The notes: generated by a model from the letters alone, not told the origin. DNA of 17,331 bases from Chromera velia (GCA_018398765.1 JAHBMJ010002629.1:1-17331); one strand, 5' to 3'; counted from the first letter of the stretch, positions 1 to 8,824 are shown. A program made the numbers and translations.

Positions 1-14
1 CCCCCCCCCCCCCC
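1..14. repeat. Poly(C) run at window start
   Basis: Fourteen consecutive C, followed by C-rich sequence to about position 26. It is a homopolymer tract cut by the window edge. No telomere-like unit repeats here, so I do not read it as a chromosome end. Confidence 0.8.
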
Positions 15-187
15 TACCCTCCCCCATCTGAACTCCTCCGCAGCTTACCTACCCCATCAACCCCCCTTCCCTGTATGCCCCTCGTATAAAGCCCGAAGAA
101 GGAGACACGAGAATCAAAGACCCTCAGAGAAGGTCTGTCACAGGATTTGAAGTGCGTAATCAGACAAGAAAATAAAGTTTGTCTTAC

Positions 188-339
188 CATCTCCTACGTC
201 TCTGCAGTCTCTAGCCCCTGTTTCATTATCTTCAGATCCCAACCCCACGCCTTCAGCCTCTGTTTGATCATTTTCAATCCAAAACACTGCGAGCACAGTC
301 AGGAGACTGTGAAAAGGAGTATCAGAGACTCCTTGCATC
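188..339 (-). CDS. Possible internal exon of an unrecognised minus-strand gene
   Basis: On the minus strand an acceptor-like sequence (TAGCTAACACAG) ends at 340. It is followed by an open frame of about 50 codons (first Met codon at 338-336, residues such as VFWIENDQTEAEG and an acidic NETGARDCRDVGD stretch) that runs into a donor-like GGTAAG at 188-183. Exon length would be 152 nt. The product is not recognised and no companion exon was found in the next few hundred bases. Composition is less simple than the flanking repeats, which is the only other support. A chance open frame is the main alternative: the plus strand is also open here (147-518). Confidence 0.2.
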
Positions 340-530
340 CTGTGTTAGCTAAATGGAAAGCCTTTCTTGCGTCTTATTTACTTTGCTGGCTACCAGGCTG
401 GCTGGGAACTCTTCGTATCTCTTCTTTACGGAAAGATCTGGAGACGGAGAAGAGAGAGTCCTCCGTCTCCTCTTCCTCACAAACCCTGTCAGGGCTAGTC
501 AGGACGTTCTTTCAGTGAGGACGGAGGAGG
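340..530. other. Single-copy sequence with nothing recognised
   Basis: Mixed-composition sequence preceding the CACT microsatellite. A plus-strand open frame enters from upstream and runs into the microsatellite, but its product matches nothing I know and becomes low-complexity Ser/Leu/Thr/His. I see no motif, RNA gene or regulatory element. Confidence 0.6.
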
Positions 531-822
531 CTCACTCTCATACTTACTCCCTCACTCACTCACTCATACTCTCACTCTCCCTCTCACTCACTCTCACTCA
601 CTCTCACTCACTCTCACTCACTCTCACTCACTCTCACTCAGTCACTCACTCACTCACTCACTCATTCACTCACTCACTCACTCACTCACTCACTCTAACT
701 CACTCACCCTAACTCACTCACTGCCTCACTCACTCACTCACTGCCTCACTCACTCACTCACTCTCTCACTCTCTTACTCACTCATTCACTCATTCACTCT
801 CTTACTCTCATTCACTCTTTCT
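531..822. repeat. (CACT)n / (CTCTCACTCA)n microsatellite
   Basis: Nearly 300 bp of CACT units interrupted by CTCTCACT, CATT, TAACT and GCCT variants. Between about 583 and 640 the pattern settles into a regular 10-bp unit, CTCTCACTCA. The tract is pyrimidine-rich on the plus strand apart from the regular A. Open frames across it encode Ser-Leu-Thr-His simple repeats and are not real genes. Confidence 0.95.
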
Positions 823-834
823 CCACCATCCCCC

Positions 835-1140
835 AGACAGACAGACAGATAGACAGACAGACAGACAGACGAACAGACGGGGCGGATGGACAAACGGACG
901 GATAGATATGCAGATAGACAGACAGACAGGCAGGCAGGCAGGCAACAGACAGAAAGACAGCCAGACAGACAGGAAAATAGACAGACAGACCAACAGATAG
1001 ACAGACAGACAGACAGACAGACGGACGGGGCAGATGGACGGACAGACAGACAGACAGACAGTCAGACAGACAGACAGGCAGGCAGACAGGCAACAGACAG
1101 AAAGACAGACAGACAGACGGATCGAGAGATAGACGGACGG
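835..1140. repeat. (CAGA)n microsatellite with a 148-bp higher-order period
   Basis: CAGA/CAGG/TAGA tetranucleotides over about 300 bp. Two non-repetitive markers recur 148 bp apart: a GGGGC(G/A)GATGGA block at 879 and 1027, and a GGCAACAGACAGAAAGACAG block at 941 and 1089. A 148-bp segment therefore duplicated as a block after the tetranucleotide had already diversified. A third GACGGACGGGG block at 1132-1142 is out of register (112 bp). Open frames on both strands are artefacts of the repeat. Confidence 0.95.
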
Positions 1141-1144
1141 GGTG

Positions 1145-2194
1145 GAGGTACATGTTGAACAACTTTTCAGCCCCAGTCCTAGCCCCAGTCTTAGTCTCCC
1201 AGTTCTTTTAGTTTAAAAAACAGGGGACCTGCGCATACCCGCACCCTCTGTGGTCATACATACGTGGTAGTCATACACATTCTGTGGTCACAAACATCCT
1301 GTGGTCTCCTGTGGTCACACAAGTAAGAAAGTTCCCAAGGTACAGGTTGAACGGTTTTGCAGCCTCAGTCTCAGTATCCCATTCATTGTGGTTCAACAGT
1401 GATGCGTTCATGTCTGCACATTTGCTTCCTTCTTAAATTATCCACATCTACCCCCTAGAACAATGTATTGCACTATAATACTTTTTTTCTCTAGCATAAA
1501 AAACATATTAAGGGATAAATTAGATTATATTAGAAGGTTTTACAGCTGCAACGTCAGCTTCTAACTTGTTGTGGTTCAAAAGTTATGGATTTTTACTTTT
1601 TTAGTTGCAAAGTGAATCAGAAGTAAGTTACATATAGTGACAGTGACCTCACTTTCAACCTCTAAAACAATATTGCACTATAACATTTTTCTTCTCTAGC
1701 ATAAAAAAGATATGAAAGGGATAAATTAGTTCATGTTAGAAGGCTTTACAGCTGTAATTTCAGCTTCCAACTCGTTATGGTTCAAAAGTTATGGATATTT
1801 ACTTTTTTAGTTGTAAAGTGAATCAGAAGTAAGTTACATATAGTGACAGTGACCTCACTTTCAACCTCCAGAACAATATTGCACTATAACATTTTTCTTC
1901 TCTAGCATAAAAAAGATATGAAAGGGATAAATTAGTTCATGTTAAAAGGCTTTACAGCTGTAATTTCAGCTTCCAACTCGTTGTGCTTCAAAAGTTATGG
2001 ATATTTACTTTTTTAGTTGCAAAGTGAATCAGAAGTAAGTTACATATAGTGACAGTGACCTCACTTTCAACCTCCAGAACAATATTGCACTATAACACTT
2101 TTCTTTTTTAGCATAAAAAAGATATGAAAGGGATAAATTAGTTTATATTAGAAGGCTTTACAGCTGTAATTTCAGCTTCTAGCTCATTGTGGTT
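1145..2194. repeat. Satellite-like tandem array, about 206-bp unit
   Basis: The anchor TTGCACTATAA occurs at 1468, 1673, 1879 and 2085, a spacing of 205-206 bp. Each unit contains AGCATAAAAAA(A/G)ATAT, TTTACAGCTG, TCAGCTTC, GTGGTTCAAAAGTTATGG, a TTTTTTAGTTG stretch and CATATAGTGACAGTGACC. The 1673 and later units are closely similar. The piece at 1338-1467 aligns only loosely, and 1145-1337 retains little beyond the GTACA-GTTGAAC and CAG-CCAGTC blocks. The array stops in mid-unit at about 2194, after the GTGGTTC element, where a different array begins. No coding potential. Confidence 0.9.
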
Positions 2195-3542
2195 CCTGCA
2201 AAACACCTCCACTGCTTGCACCTCTACGCACCCTCGCACAGAGAACTAAGAAAATCTATAGAGATGCAGGCATAACTCTTGAACGAGAGCGAGTGAGAGA
2301 GTGAAACTGGGGATGCAAAGCCGTCCATTTTGTACCTCTGTAACCCTTTCATTTGCTCTGGTCTTAAACCTTTCCTTGTAAAACTCCCCCACTGCTTGTA
2401 CCTCAACGCACCCTCAAGTCACCTGCATAGAGAAAGAAGAAAATATATAGAGATGCAGGCATAACTCTTGAACGACAGCGAGTGAGAAAGTGAGACTGGG
2501 GTTACAAAGCTGTCCATTCTGTACCTCTGTAACTGTTTCACTTGCTTTGGTCTTAAACCTTTCCTTGCAAACCTCCCCTACTGCTTATACCTCAACGCAC
2601 CCTCAAGTCACCTGCACGGAAAAGGAAGAAAATGTATAAAGATGCAGGCATAACTCTTGAACGAGAGCAAGTGAAAGAGTGAGAATGGGGCTGCAAAGCC
2701 GTCCATTATGTACCTCCTTAACCTTCTCATGTGCTTGGGTCTTAAACCTTTTCCTGCAAAACCCCCCCACTGCTTGCACTTCAACGCACCCTCAAGTCAC
2801 TTGCATTGAGAACTCAGAAAATCTCTAGAAAAATCTATAGAGATACAAGCATAACTCTTCAATGAGAGCGAGTGAGAGAATGAGACTGAGGTTGCAAAGC
2901 CGTCTATTTTGTACCTCCGTAACCCTTCCATTTGCTTTGGTCTTAAACCTTTCCTTGCAAAACCTCCCCACTGTTTGTACCTCTACGCACCCTCAAGTCA
3001 CCTGCAGTGCCATGGAGAAGGAAGAAAATGTATAGAGATGCAGGCATAACTCTTGAACGAGAGCGAGTGAGAGAGTGAAACTGAGCTTGGAAAGCCGTCT
3101 ATTCTGTACCTCTGTAACCCTTCCATTTGCTTTGGTCTTAAACCTTTCCTTGCAAAACTCCCCTACTGTTTGTACCTCAATACACCCTCAACTCACTTAC
3201 ACTGAGAACTCAAAAAATCTATAGAGATGCAGGCATAACTCTTGAATGAGAGTGAGTGAGAAAGTGAGACTGGGGTTACAAAACCATCCATTCTGTACCT
3301 CCGTAACCGTCTCACTTGCTCTGGTCTTAAACCTTTCCCTGCAAAACCGCCCCACTGCTTGCACCTTAACGCAGTGCCACCCTCAAGTCACTTACACTGA
3401 GAACTTAGAAAATCTATAGAGATGCAGGCATAACTCTTGAACGAGAGCGAGTGAAAAAGTGAGACTGGGGATGCAAAGCCGTCTATTTTGTACCTCCGTA
3501 ACCGTTTCACTTACTCTAGTCTTAAACCTTTCCCTGCAAAAC
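2195..3542. repeat. Second satellite-like array, seven units of about 190 bp
   Basis: The anchor GATGCAGGCATAACTC (one copy reads GATACAAGC) begins at 2263, 2452, 2641, 2842, 3037, 3226 and 3421. Unit lengths are 189, 189, 201, 195, 189 and 195 bp. Units share GAACGAGAGCGAGTGAGAG, GCAAAGCCGTCCATT, GTACCTC-GTAACC, TGGTCTTAAACC and CACTGCTTG-ACCTCAACGCACCCTCAAGTCAC. The extra 12 bp in one unit is a local duplication around AAAATCT-TAG, and the two extra 6-bp pieces are GTGCCA. First and last edges both fall at CCTGCAAAAC (2195-2204 and 3533-3542). Not related to the adjacent 206-bp unit. No gene. Confidence 0.93.
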
Positions 3543-3735
3543 GTGCTTGTCAGTGACTGACTAACTGACTGCCTGACTGATTGACTGGCTGAGTGAGTCA
3601 CACTGTAGCTGACTGACTGCTTGCCTGACTGGCTAGCTGAGTGGCTAAGTGGCTGGCCGACTGGCTGAGTGGCTGACTGACCAACTGACTAAGTGGCTAA
3701 CTGACTGGGTGACTGACTGGGTGACTGACTGGCTA
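3543..3735. repeat. (CTGA)n / (CTGG)n microsatellite
   Basis: About 190 bp of CTGA, CTGG and CTAA tetranucleotides with longer sub-repeats such as ACTGACTGGGTG near the right end. It starts directly at the last CCTGCAAAAC of the 190-bp array. Confidence 0.92.
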
Positions 3736-3737
3736 AC

Positions 3738-3855
3738 ATCTTAAACCCCCCATATTAAGGCACCTGCAGGCAGAAGGTGAAAATATGCAGAGATGCTGAT
3801 GCCACTCTCGATCCAGAGGGACTGGGCCATTTATTTTGGGCCTGTTCATTCTTGT
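3738..3855. repeat. Degenerate eighth unit of the 190-bp array
   Basis: After the CTGA tract the order TCTTAAACC, CACCTGCA, GAAAATAT, AGAGATGC, then GCCATTTATTTTGGGCCTG follows the order of landmarks in the 190-bp unit, with many substitutions and a shortened middle. This suggests the microsatellite grew inside, or at the edge of, an older and longer array. Confidence 0.4.
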
Positions 3856-3913
3856 TTTTGCATAATTTGCTAGGAGTAATGCTAGGAATGGCAGCCAACT
3901 AGGAGTAATACAG

Positions 3914-4078
3914 GCAGGGAAGCACAGAGGAAGGGAGGAAGGGAGGGTGGCAGGCAGGCAAGCAAGCAAATCAGCAAGCAAACAAAAAAAATAAGCAAAC
4001 ATATACGTGCAGAGCAGACACATAGACAGACGGACTGACCGACTGATAGACAGTGAGGTGGGCAGGCACAAGGAGGCA
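3914..4078. repeat. Mixed tetranucleotide repeat (GGCA, AAGC, GACA)
   Basis: Loose runs of GGAAGGGA, GGCA, AAGC/AAAC and GACA/GACT units, much more degenerate than the other microsatellites in the window. Open frames across it on the minus strand are Cys/Leu/Pro-rich and low complexity. Confidence 0.75.
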
Positions 4079-4079
4079 G

Positions 4080-5106
4080 ATTTGGCCCTCTCGGCATCCT
4101 TTCGGCCTTACCTGTTGATCCATGCATACGCATGGTCAAGAACAGCCAAAGACTCTTGGTTCTCAGTATGAGGGAAGTTTCACGGTCCAGAATTTCAGTT
4201 GAAGCTGCACGCATGAGGTGAAGAAGGTCTATTTATGAAAATATGTATGTACGACCCAAAATATATATAAACATCAAAGATAGTGACCGATCTATATACT
4301 CACTGTTTATCAAAAATTCTTCGTGACTACTCACAACTTTCCTTTTCCTCGTCCCTTTTCTTTCTGCTTGTTGGTTTCAAATTGCACATTCGAGCGTGTT
4401 TGCCGTGGAGTCAATTCAACGTTGGTATGACGACCCTTGACTTCCACGCGTCAGGATCTATAGATGAACGCTCTGCGCAGGTGCTAGCGAAGCAAGCCGG
4501 AAGACAACGACAGCCTAGACGACAGCAGGAGCAGAATGGATGTTCGGTTAGATGTTGAGCTTAATTGTCCAAGTTGGTTTTCCCTATGTATGTCTATGTA
4601 TATGCAGTGATGAAGGTCAGTCACGTACTTACATATACGCATGCAAGGAATCTTCGACTAGCTAGAGAAAATCGACGTACTCCACCTCATGAAGGGTCCT
4701 CTCTAGGCTGACGTGGCGGTGGTGGCGGCGGGTTGGTCAACTACCCTACATGACACACGTAGGTCGAGATATGCACAGTACCCTTCTGCGTATAAGGTGC
4801 GATGTATTGGGGGGAGGTCTTCGGAGAACAAAACCTCCCCACCGCCTGCGGATCTCCTGAAGGGGGGGGGGTTTCCGAGATTTCATACTCCCTGCCGCCC
4901 GCCAACCGGTCGCCTATAGACGCCGGATGTGATGCACTTACCAAACAATCCTCTGAGCCCGCGGCCACGCATGCAGCTTTCGATCATAAAAAAAAAGGCC
5001 CCGGAAAGCTCTGCTCCAAATTGGCTCAGAAAAGCGTTAGAATAAGCCACATGTGGTGGGGCTTGAAACCGATCGCAATCCACTCCTCCTCTGGCCCCTG
5101 CTTCTC
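4080..5106. other. About 1 kb of non-repetitive sequence, no gene recognised
   Basis: Mixed composition without tandem structure. The most gene-like stretch is a plus-strand open frame at 4283-4558 (91 codons) ending in a basic, Gln/Arg-rich tail (KQAGRQRQPRRQQEQNG). It has no recognisable domain and no clear splice partner. Overlapping open frames on both strands at 4741-5113 cover a G-run (about 4861-4870) and are not convincing. No RNA gene or promoter could be identified. Confidence 0.5.
4811..4840. other. Short perfect inverted repeat
   Basis: GGGGAGGT at 4811-4818 pairs perfectly with ACCTCCCC at 4833-4840 across a 14-nt loop. The stem is short and could be chance in this GC-rich patch. 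No U-tract follows it. Confidence 0.4.
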
Positions 5107-5255
5107 TAAGTAAGTTCTCTTTTTCATAAAAGATGCAAAAAAGAAAAAAAAAAGAAGAAGAGAAAGTTCCTCACCTTCCCTTTCCGAGAGAAGAAGAGAA
5201 GAAACCTCTAGAGAAGGTGCAAAGAAGAGAAAGAAAGAAGAAGAGAAATAGAGAA
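5107..5255. repeat. Purine-rich A/G tract
   Basis: Irregular AAG/GAAA/GAGA-rich sequence with an interruption near 5167-5190. It is low complexity with no fixed unit, and it leads into the 61-bp minisatellite. Confidence 0.7.
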
Positions 5256-5259
5256 TCGT

Positions 5260-5690
5260 CGCTCCGTCTCCTTCTTACCAGTCTACTTTTTTGCTTTTAG
5301 TACGTTCGTCTGCTTTCTGTTTCCCCGTCTCTTTCTTGCCTGCTTGCTACTTTTCTTTAGGCATGCTCGTCTGCATTTTGTCTGCCCGTCTCCTGCTTGC
5401 CTGCTTGCCTTTTTCCTTCCATCACGACCGTCCACGTTCTATCTGCCCGTCTCTATGCTGCGTATTCGTTCTTTTCTTTTCAGCACGCTTGCCTCAGTTC
5501 CGTCAGCCTGCATTATGTCTGCCCGTCTCCTTTCCTCCAGGACACTGGGCCGTATTTTATCTGACCGCCTCGTTTTTGCGCGCGTGCATCTTTTCTTCCA
5601 GTATGTCATCCTGCATTGTGTATTTCCGTCTCTTTTTGGCCGGCTTGCTTCTATATTTCCAGCGCGCCCAACTCAATTTTGTCCACAAAG
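5260..5690. repeat. 61-bp pyrimidine-rich minisatellite
   Basis: The landmark CCCGTCTC recurs at about 5264 (CCGTCTC), 5324, 5385, 5446, 5522, 5564 (degenerate) and 5625, with a 61-bp spacing apart from one local rearrangement near 5507-5564. Units carry GCTTGCCTGCTTGC and TTTTCTT blocks and a C(A/G)CGC-like block before the next GTCTGC. The 61-bp length is not a multiple of three, so translated repeats change frame from unit to unit and the open frames through this stretch are not evidence of a protein. Confidence 0.85.
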
Positions 5691-5743
5691 AGAAAGAAAT
5701 AGAAAGAAAAGAACGACAGAACAGAGAGACAGAAGAGAAATAG

Positions 5744-5797
<54 letters not shown>

Positions 5798-5830
5798 AAG
5801 AGAGAGAGACAGAGAGACAGAGAGACAGAG

Positions 5831-5875
<45 letters not shown>

Positions 5876-6061
5876 CAGAGAGACAGAGAGACAGAGAGAG
5901 ACAAAGAGAGACAGAGAGACAGAGAGAGACAGAGAGACAGAGAGAGACAGAGAGACAGAGAGACAGAGAGATAGAGAGACAGAGAGACAGAGAGACAGAG
6001 AAACAGAGATAGAGAAACAGAGACAGAAAGATAGTGAGAGAGAACGATAGTGAGAAAGAAC

Positions 6062-6128
<67 letters not shown>

Positions 6129-6182
6129 AGAGAGAGAGAGAGCGAGAACGAGGGAGAGAGAGAACGGGGGAGAGAGAGACCC
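5688..6182. repeat. Long (GA)n / (GAGAGACA)n microsatellite
   Basis: About 500 bp of almost pure purine on the plus strand. Sub-blocks are (GA)n, (GAGAGACA)n around 5800-6010 and a second (GA)n with AAGA and GCGA interruptions around 6060-6160. Both strands give long Arg-Glu or Ser-Leu open frames, all artefacts. Long mirror-symmetric GA tracts of this kind can form triplex (H-DNA) in general; that is family knowledge, not something shown here. Confidence 0.97.
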
Positions 6183-6189
6183 TTTCTCT

Positions 6190-6940
6190 CTCTCCTTCTG
6201 TCCCACGTCTAATGGATCTTTGTCTGTGAAATCAAGAGTAATCAGATGATGGTCGTTGATCTTCAAACGGATGAACTCAACGCAGTGAACGTACTTTAAA
6301 GATTGAAACATAATAAATGAAACTATAGTGAGCGTTAAAGAGTTATTAGGAGTCATTTCTTGATTAAGTCTTAAAAGTTTGCATTGGGGTTTTCTTAATG
6401 ATGACAAGTTACAAAAATTGTTGATAAATTTGTTTATAGGTTTAGTCCAGGCCGACCTGTAAATTTCAGATCCATTATAAACTTTTTTTCGGCTTTTCAT
6501 ACAAAAAATATAAAGGATGGTTAAGAACATATAAGAAAATTAATTATGTTATGGATTTAAATTTTCTTAAACCTAGTTTTCATTCTACAGTATTTTTTAG
6601 AAAACACATGAAATTTTACATACGTCTGGGTTATCCCCCCCCTGACTGCATGTGAGTGCTAGTGAGTACACTTTTCTGCGTGGCTTCAATCCACTTTAAA
6701 CAGCTATATGGCATGCGTCAACCATGCAGTTACAATTTTTTCCTGCTTTCCGGGGCCGTTTGCAAGCTTGCTTGCATCAGATCGATTTCGATTTCTGATC
6801 ACGATGCATGCATGGAGCCATGGCCGGTTGTATGAAAAGGCGTGGCAGCGCCTGCAGAGCCTTGATTTGAGGCTGCGTCGTCACCGCATCTCACTGCAAA
6901 AAAAAAAAATGAAAGAAATTAAATCAGATGAAAAACAACA
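6190..6940. other. AT-rich single-copy sequence, no gene recognised
   Basis: Composition shifts sharply from GA repeat to AT-rich sequence. A minus-strand open frame from 6530 toward 6190 (about 110 codons before it enters the GA repeat) contains segments such as SFIMFQSLKYVHCVEFIRL, but I recognise no family and the frame continues into simple repeat. From 6700 the sequence becomes GC-richer with GCATGC motifs. An A-run at about 6898-6909 follows a CTCACTGC end. I could not assign any RNA or transposon terminus. Confidence 0.5.
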
Positions 6941-7075
6941 AAGAGCAACAGGCTTAGATAAGAAAAACTATATATATTAAAATTTGTATGTTCAAACAAA
7001 GAGCAACAATAATTGCGATTGAGGTTTTTGTTATGCATGCCGCGTCCCCGTGTATATGTAAGAGCAACAATAATC
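6941..7075. repeat. Three short direct repeats, AGAGCAACAATAAT
   Basis: AGAGCAACA occurs at about 6942, 7000 and 7061. The last two extend to AGAGCAACAATAAT. Spacing is close to 60 bp while the sequence between them differs, so these are short dispersed direct repeats rather than a clean minisatellite. Confidence 0.6.
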
Positions 7076-7144
7076 GGTGAAAACAAAAAGAATAAGAGAA
7101 GCCTTCTGGAGATCAGTCGGTGAACTCGAACGGACACGTACCCC

Positions 7145-7808
7145 GACTGTCATCAGGGCTACCAGGGCTACCCCTGATAGGGCTCGCGCGGGGCTACCCT
7201 AACGTATCCGGGCCTGATAAGGCTACTGCGGGGCTACCAAGGCTCCCCCCGCACGAGGCCCTGCATGCATACATGCATCCGCACCCACCGTCCAAAGGTC
7301 AGTCAAAAGGGAAGGCGCTAGCACGCATGGTGAATCCGCATGCCAGCTTGGCATAAGGATGAAGAAATACAAGCAAAAATTTGCGTCGCAATACTCCGCA
7401 ATATGGATGAGTCAGCCAGTCAGGATATGTCAAGCCTTCTTGACCTTGCCTAAAGCCTTTCGACCAAAATGATTCCTTTTTCAGTCTGTCAATTCATCGG
7501 TCTGTGACTCAGTAACTTGCATGGTCACTGACAGTTATACAATCAGGCAGACAGCCAGACAGCCATGCAGTCAGTCAGTCAGTCAATCAGTTAATCAGCC
7601 AATCAGTCAGTCAATCAGTCAACGTCAGTCAATCACTCAATCAGTCAGTCAGTCAATCACTCAATCTAACTCAATCAGTCAGTTAGTCAACGTGCAATAG
7701 CCCTGTTAGACGTTAGCCTGGCGGTAGCCCTATCAGGGGTTATTAGGGGTTAGGCGGTAGCCCTGTCTAGCCCTGTTAGGGGTAGCCCTGGTAGCCCTGA
7801 TGGCAGTC
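7145..7808. mobile_element. Foldback-type element with long inverted termini
   Basis: The 40-bp segment 7145-7184 is the reverse complement of 7769-7808 with three mismatches, all transitions. The core CATCAGGGCTACCAGGG and the following CTACCCCT (25 bp in all) is perfect. Similarity continues more loosely inward to about 7250 and 7700, using repeated GGGCTACC and CTAACG blocks. The 460-bp interior holds a GCATGC-rich patch and a CAGT microsatellite and encodes nothing recognisable. The layout resembles a non-autonomous foldback element or MITE. I could not find a convincing target-site duplication, so an inverted duplication of local sequence is the alternative. Confidence 0.6.
7541..7690. 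repeat. (CAGT)n / (CAAT)n microsatellite
   Basis: CAGT and CAAT tetranucleotides, with CACT and TAACT interruptions, inside the inverted-repeat unit and directly abutting its right inner arm. Confidence 0.88.
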
Positions 7809-7979
7809 ATCTGAACCATATCCCACTATGTATGACATGCATGCCATCTACCCTTCTAAGAACCGCACTTGCATGCATAGCCCCGGATCGAGGGTGGAGC
7901 GTGGCGTTTGGAACGTGTTCGCATGGAGCTTTCTGCCGGGGGCATTTATTAATACAGTCCGTGTTAATCCGATGATTCA

Positions 7980-8452
7980 TCGCCTCGGAGGGCAGCTCAG
8001 CTCTGCTGAGATCAGCCGAGAGGTCTTGAGATCGCACGCACTCGCATAACGCATTTTTTCATTTTTGAGGGGGGGATCGGCTCTGTCTCTGTCACGGTGT
8101 TGCCCGAGTTCCAAAATGTACCCCTCAAGCAATGTACTCGCATGGAGCCGCGATCGTACATGCCTTATAATTATACTTTGCGCATGCATGCCCCTCAAGT
8201 AACTTGCATGGAGTTGCTTCGCCTTGGGGGGCAGCTCAGCTCTGCTGAGATCAGCCGAGAGGCTCTGAGATCGCACGCACTCGCATAATACATTTTTTCT
8301 TTTTTGGAGGGGGGGTCGCTTCTATCTCTGTCCATCACGGTGTTGCCCGAATTCTAAAATGTGGCCCTCAAGCAACTCGTATGGAGCCGCGATCACATAT
8401 ACCTTAATTACTTCGCACATGCGTGCCCCTCAAGTAATTCGCATGGAGTTGC
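7980..8452. repeat. Two-copy tandem repeat of about 240 bp
   Basis: The block starting GCAGCTCAGCTCTGCTGAG recurs at 7992 and 8231 (239 bp). The CCCTCAAGC block recurs at 8122 and 8365 (243 bp). Each copy runs: palindromic CTCAGC-TCT-GCTGAG, GATCGCACGCACTCGCATAA, a T-run, a G-run, CACGGTGTTGCCCGA, CCCTCAAGCAA, ATGGAGCCGCGATC, a GCATGC-like stretch, CCCCTCAAGTAA, GCATGGAGTTG. Copy 2 continues straight into the 165-bp repeat described next. No gene is supported. Confidence 0.85.
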
Positions 8453-8460
8453 AAGTGCAT

Positions 8461-8630
8461 GCTCGCGTGGTCCCAAAAAGTATACTTCGTACGCGTTGCC
8501 GTGGCCCCCGCCCCATGCATGCATGCACCTGTACAAGACATGCCCAAGCCCCCGATGGTGTGCATCAATCAAATTTGCGGACCCCCTAAAGGGCCTCCCG
8601 AGGCACTTACCCAACTGGTTGGGTGTATCT
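8461..8630 (+). repeat. 165-bp interspersed repeat, copy 1
   Basis: Shares with copies at 8656 and 9739 the ordered blocks AAAAAG-ATACTTCG, TTGCCGTGGCCCC-GCCCCAT, CCCCCGATGGTGTGCATCAATCAAAT, GCGGACCCCCTAAA, GGCACT-ACCCAACTGGTTGGGT. All copies lie in the same orientation. The end is a perfect hairpin, CCCAAC-TG-GTTGGG. The unit is short and non-coding, like a SINE or other small non-autonomous repeat. I found no RNA polymerase III boxes. Confidence 0.8.
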
Positions 8631-8655
8631 CATCACTAGATCTCATCATATATAC

Positions 8656-8821
8656 GGCGCGCGTGCAGTTCCAAAAAGCATACTTCGCGCATGTTGCCGT
8701 GGCCCCTGCCCCATTGCAGCACACAAAACATGCTAAAGCCCCCGATGGTGTGCATCAATCAAATATTAGCGGACCCCCTAAATGGCTCTCCAAGGCACTC
8801 ACCCAACTGGTTGGGTATATC
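8656..8821 (+). repeat. 165-bp interspersed repeat, copy 2
   Basis: Second copy, about 195 bp after the first, and closest to it. It keeps the terminal CCCAACTGGTTGGG hairpin and carries ATTAGCGGACCCCC where copy 1 has TTGCGGACCCCC. Confidence 0.8.
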
Positions 8822-8824
8822 CCG

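Noticed and set aside
1-26. Telomere
   Set aside because: Poly(C) followed by irregular C-rich sequence, with no repeated telomeric unit.
812-1162. Open frames through the CAGA repeat (Asp-Arg-Gln-Thr on plus, Cys-Leu-Ser on minus)
   Set aside because: A simple tetranucleotide repeat lacking stops by composition; no non-repetitive coding sequence attached.
1145-3542. CRISPR-like array
   Set aside because: Units are 190-206 bp and similar along their whole length, with no short repeat and unique spacer pattern, and the setting is eukaryotic.
5291-5743. Cys/Leu/Phe-rich, membrane-like protein across the minisatellite
   Set aside because: The 61-bp unit changes frame each repeat, so translated repeats are inconsistent and not under coding constraint.
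5673-6530. Long minus-strand open frame rich in Ser/Leu, and long plus-strand frames rich in Arg/Glu
   Set aside because: Most of the length is translated GA/GACA microsatellite, open in several frames on both strands.
8605-8640. Helitron 3' end (hairpin followed by CTAG)
   Set aside because: Copy 1 has a CTRR-like CTAG after the hairpin, but copies 2 and 3 do not have it at the matching distance, and no Rep/helicase gene is present.
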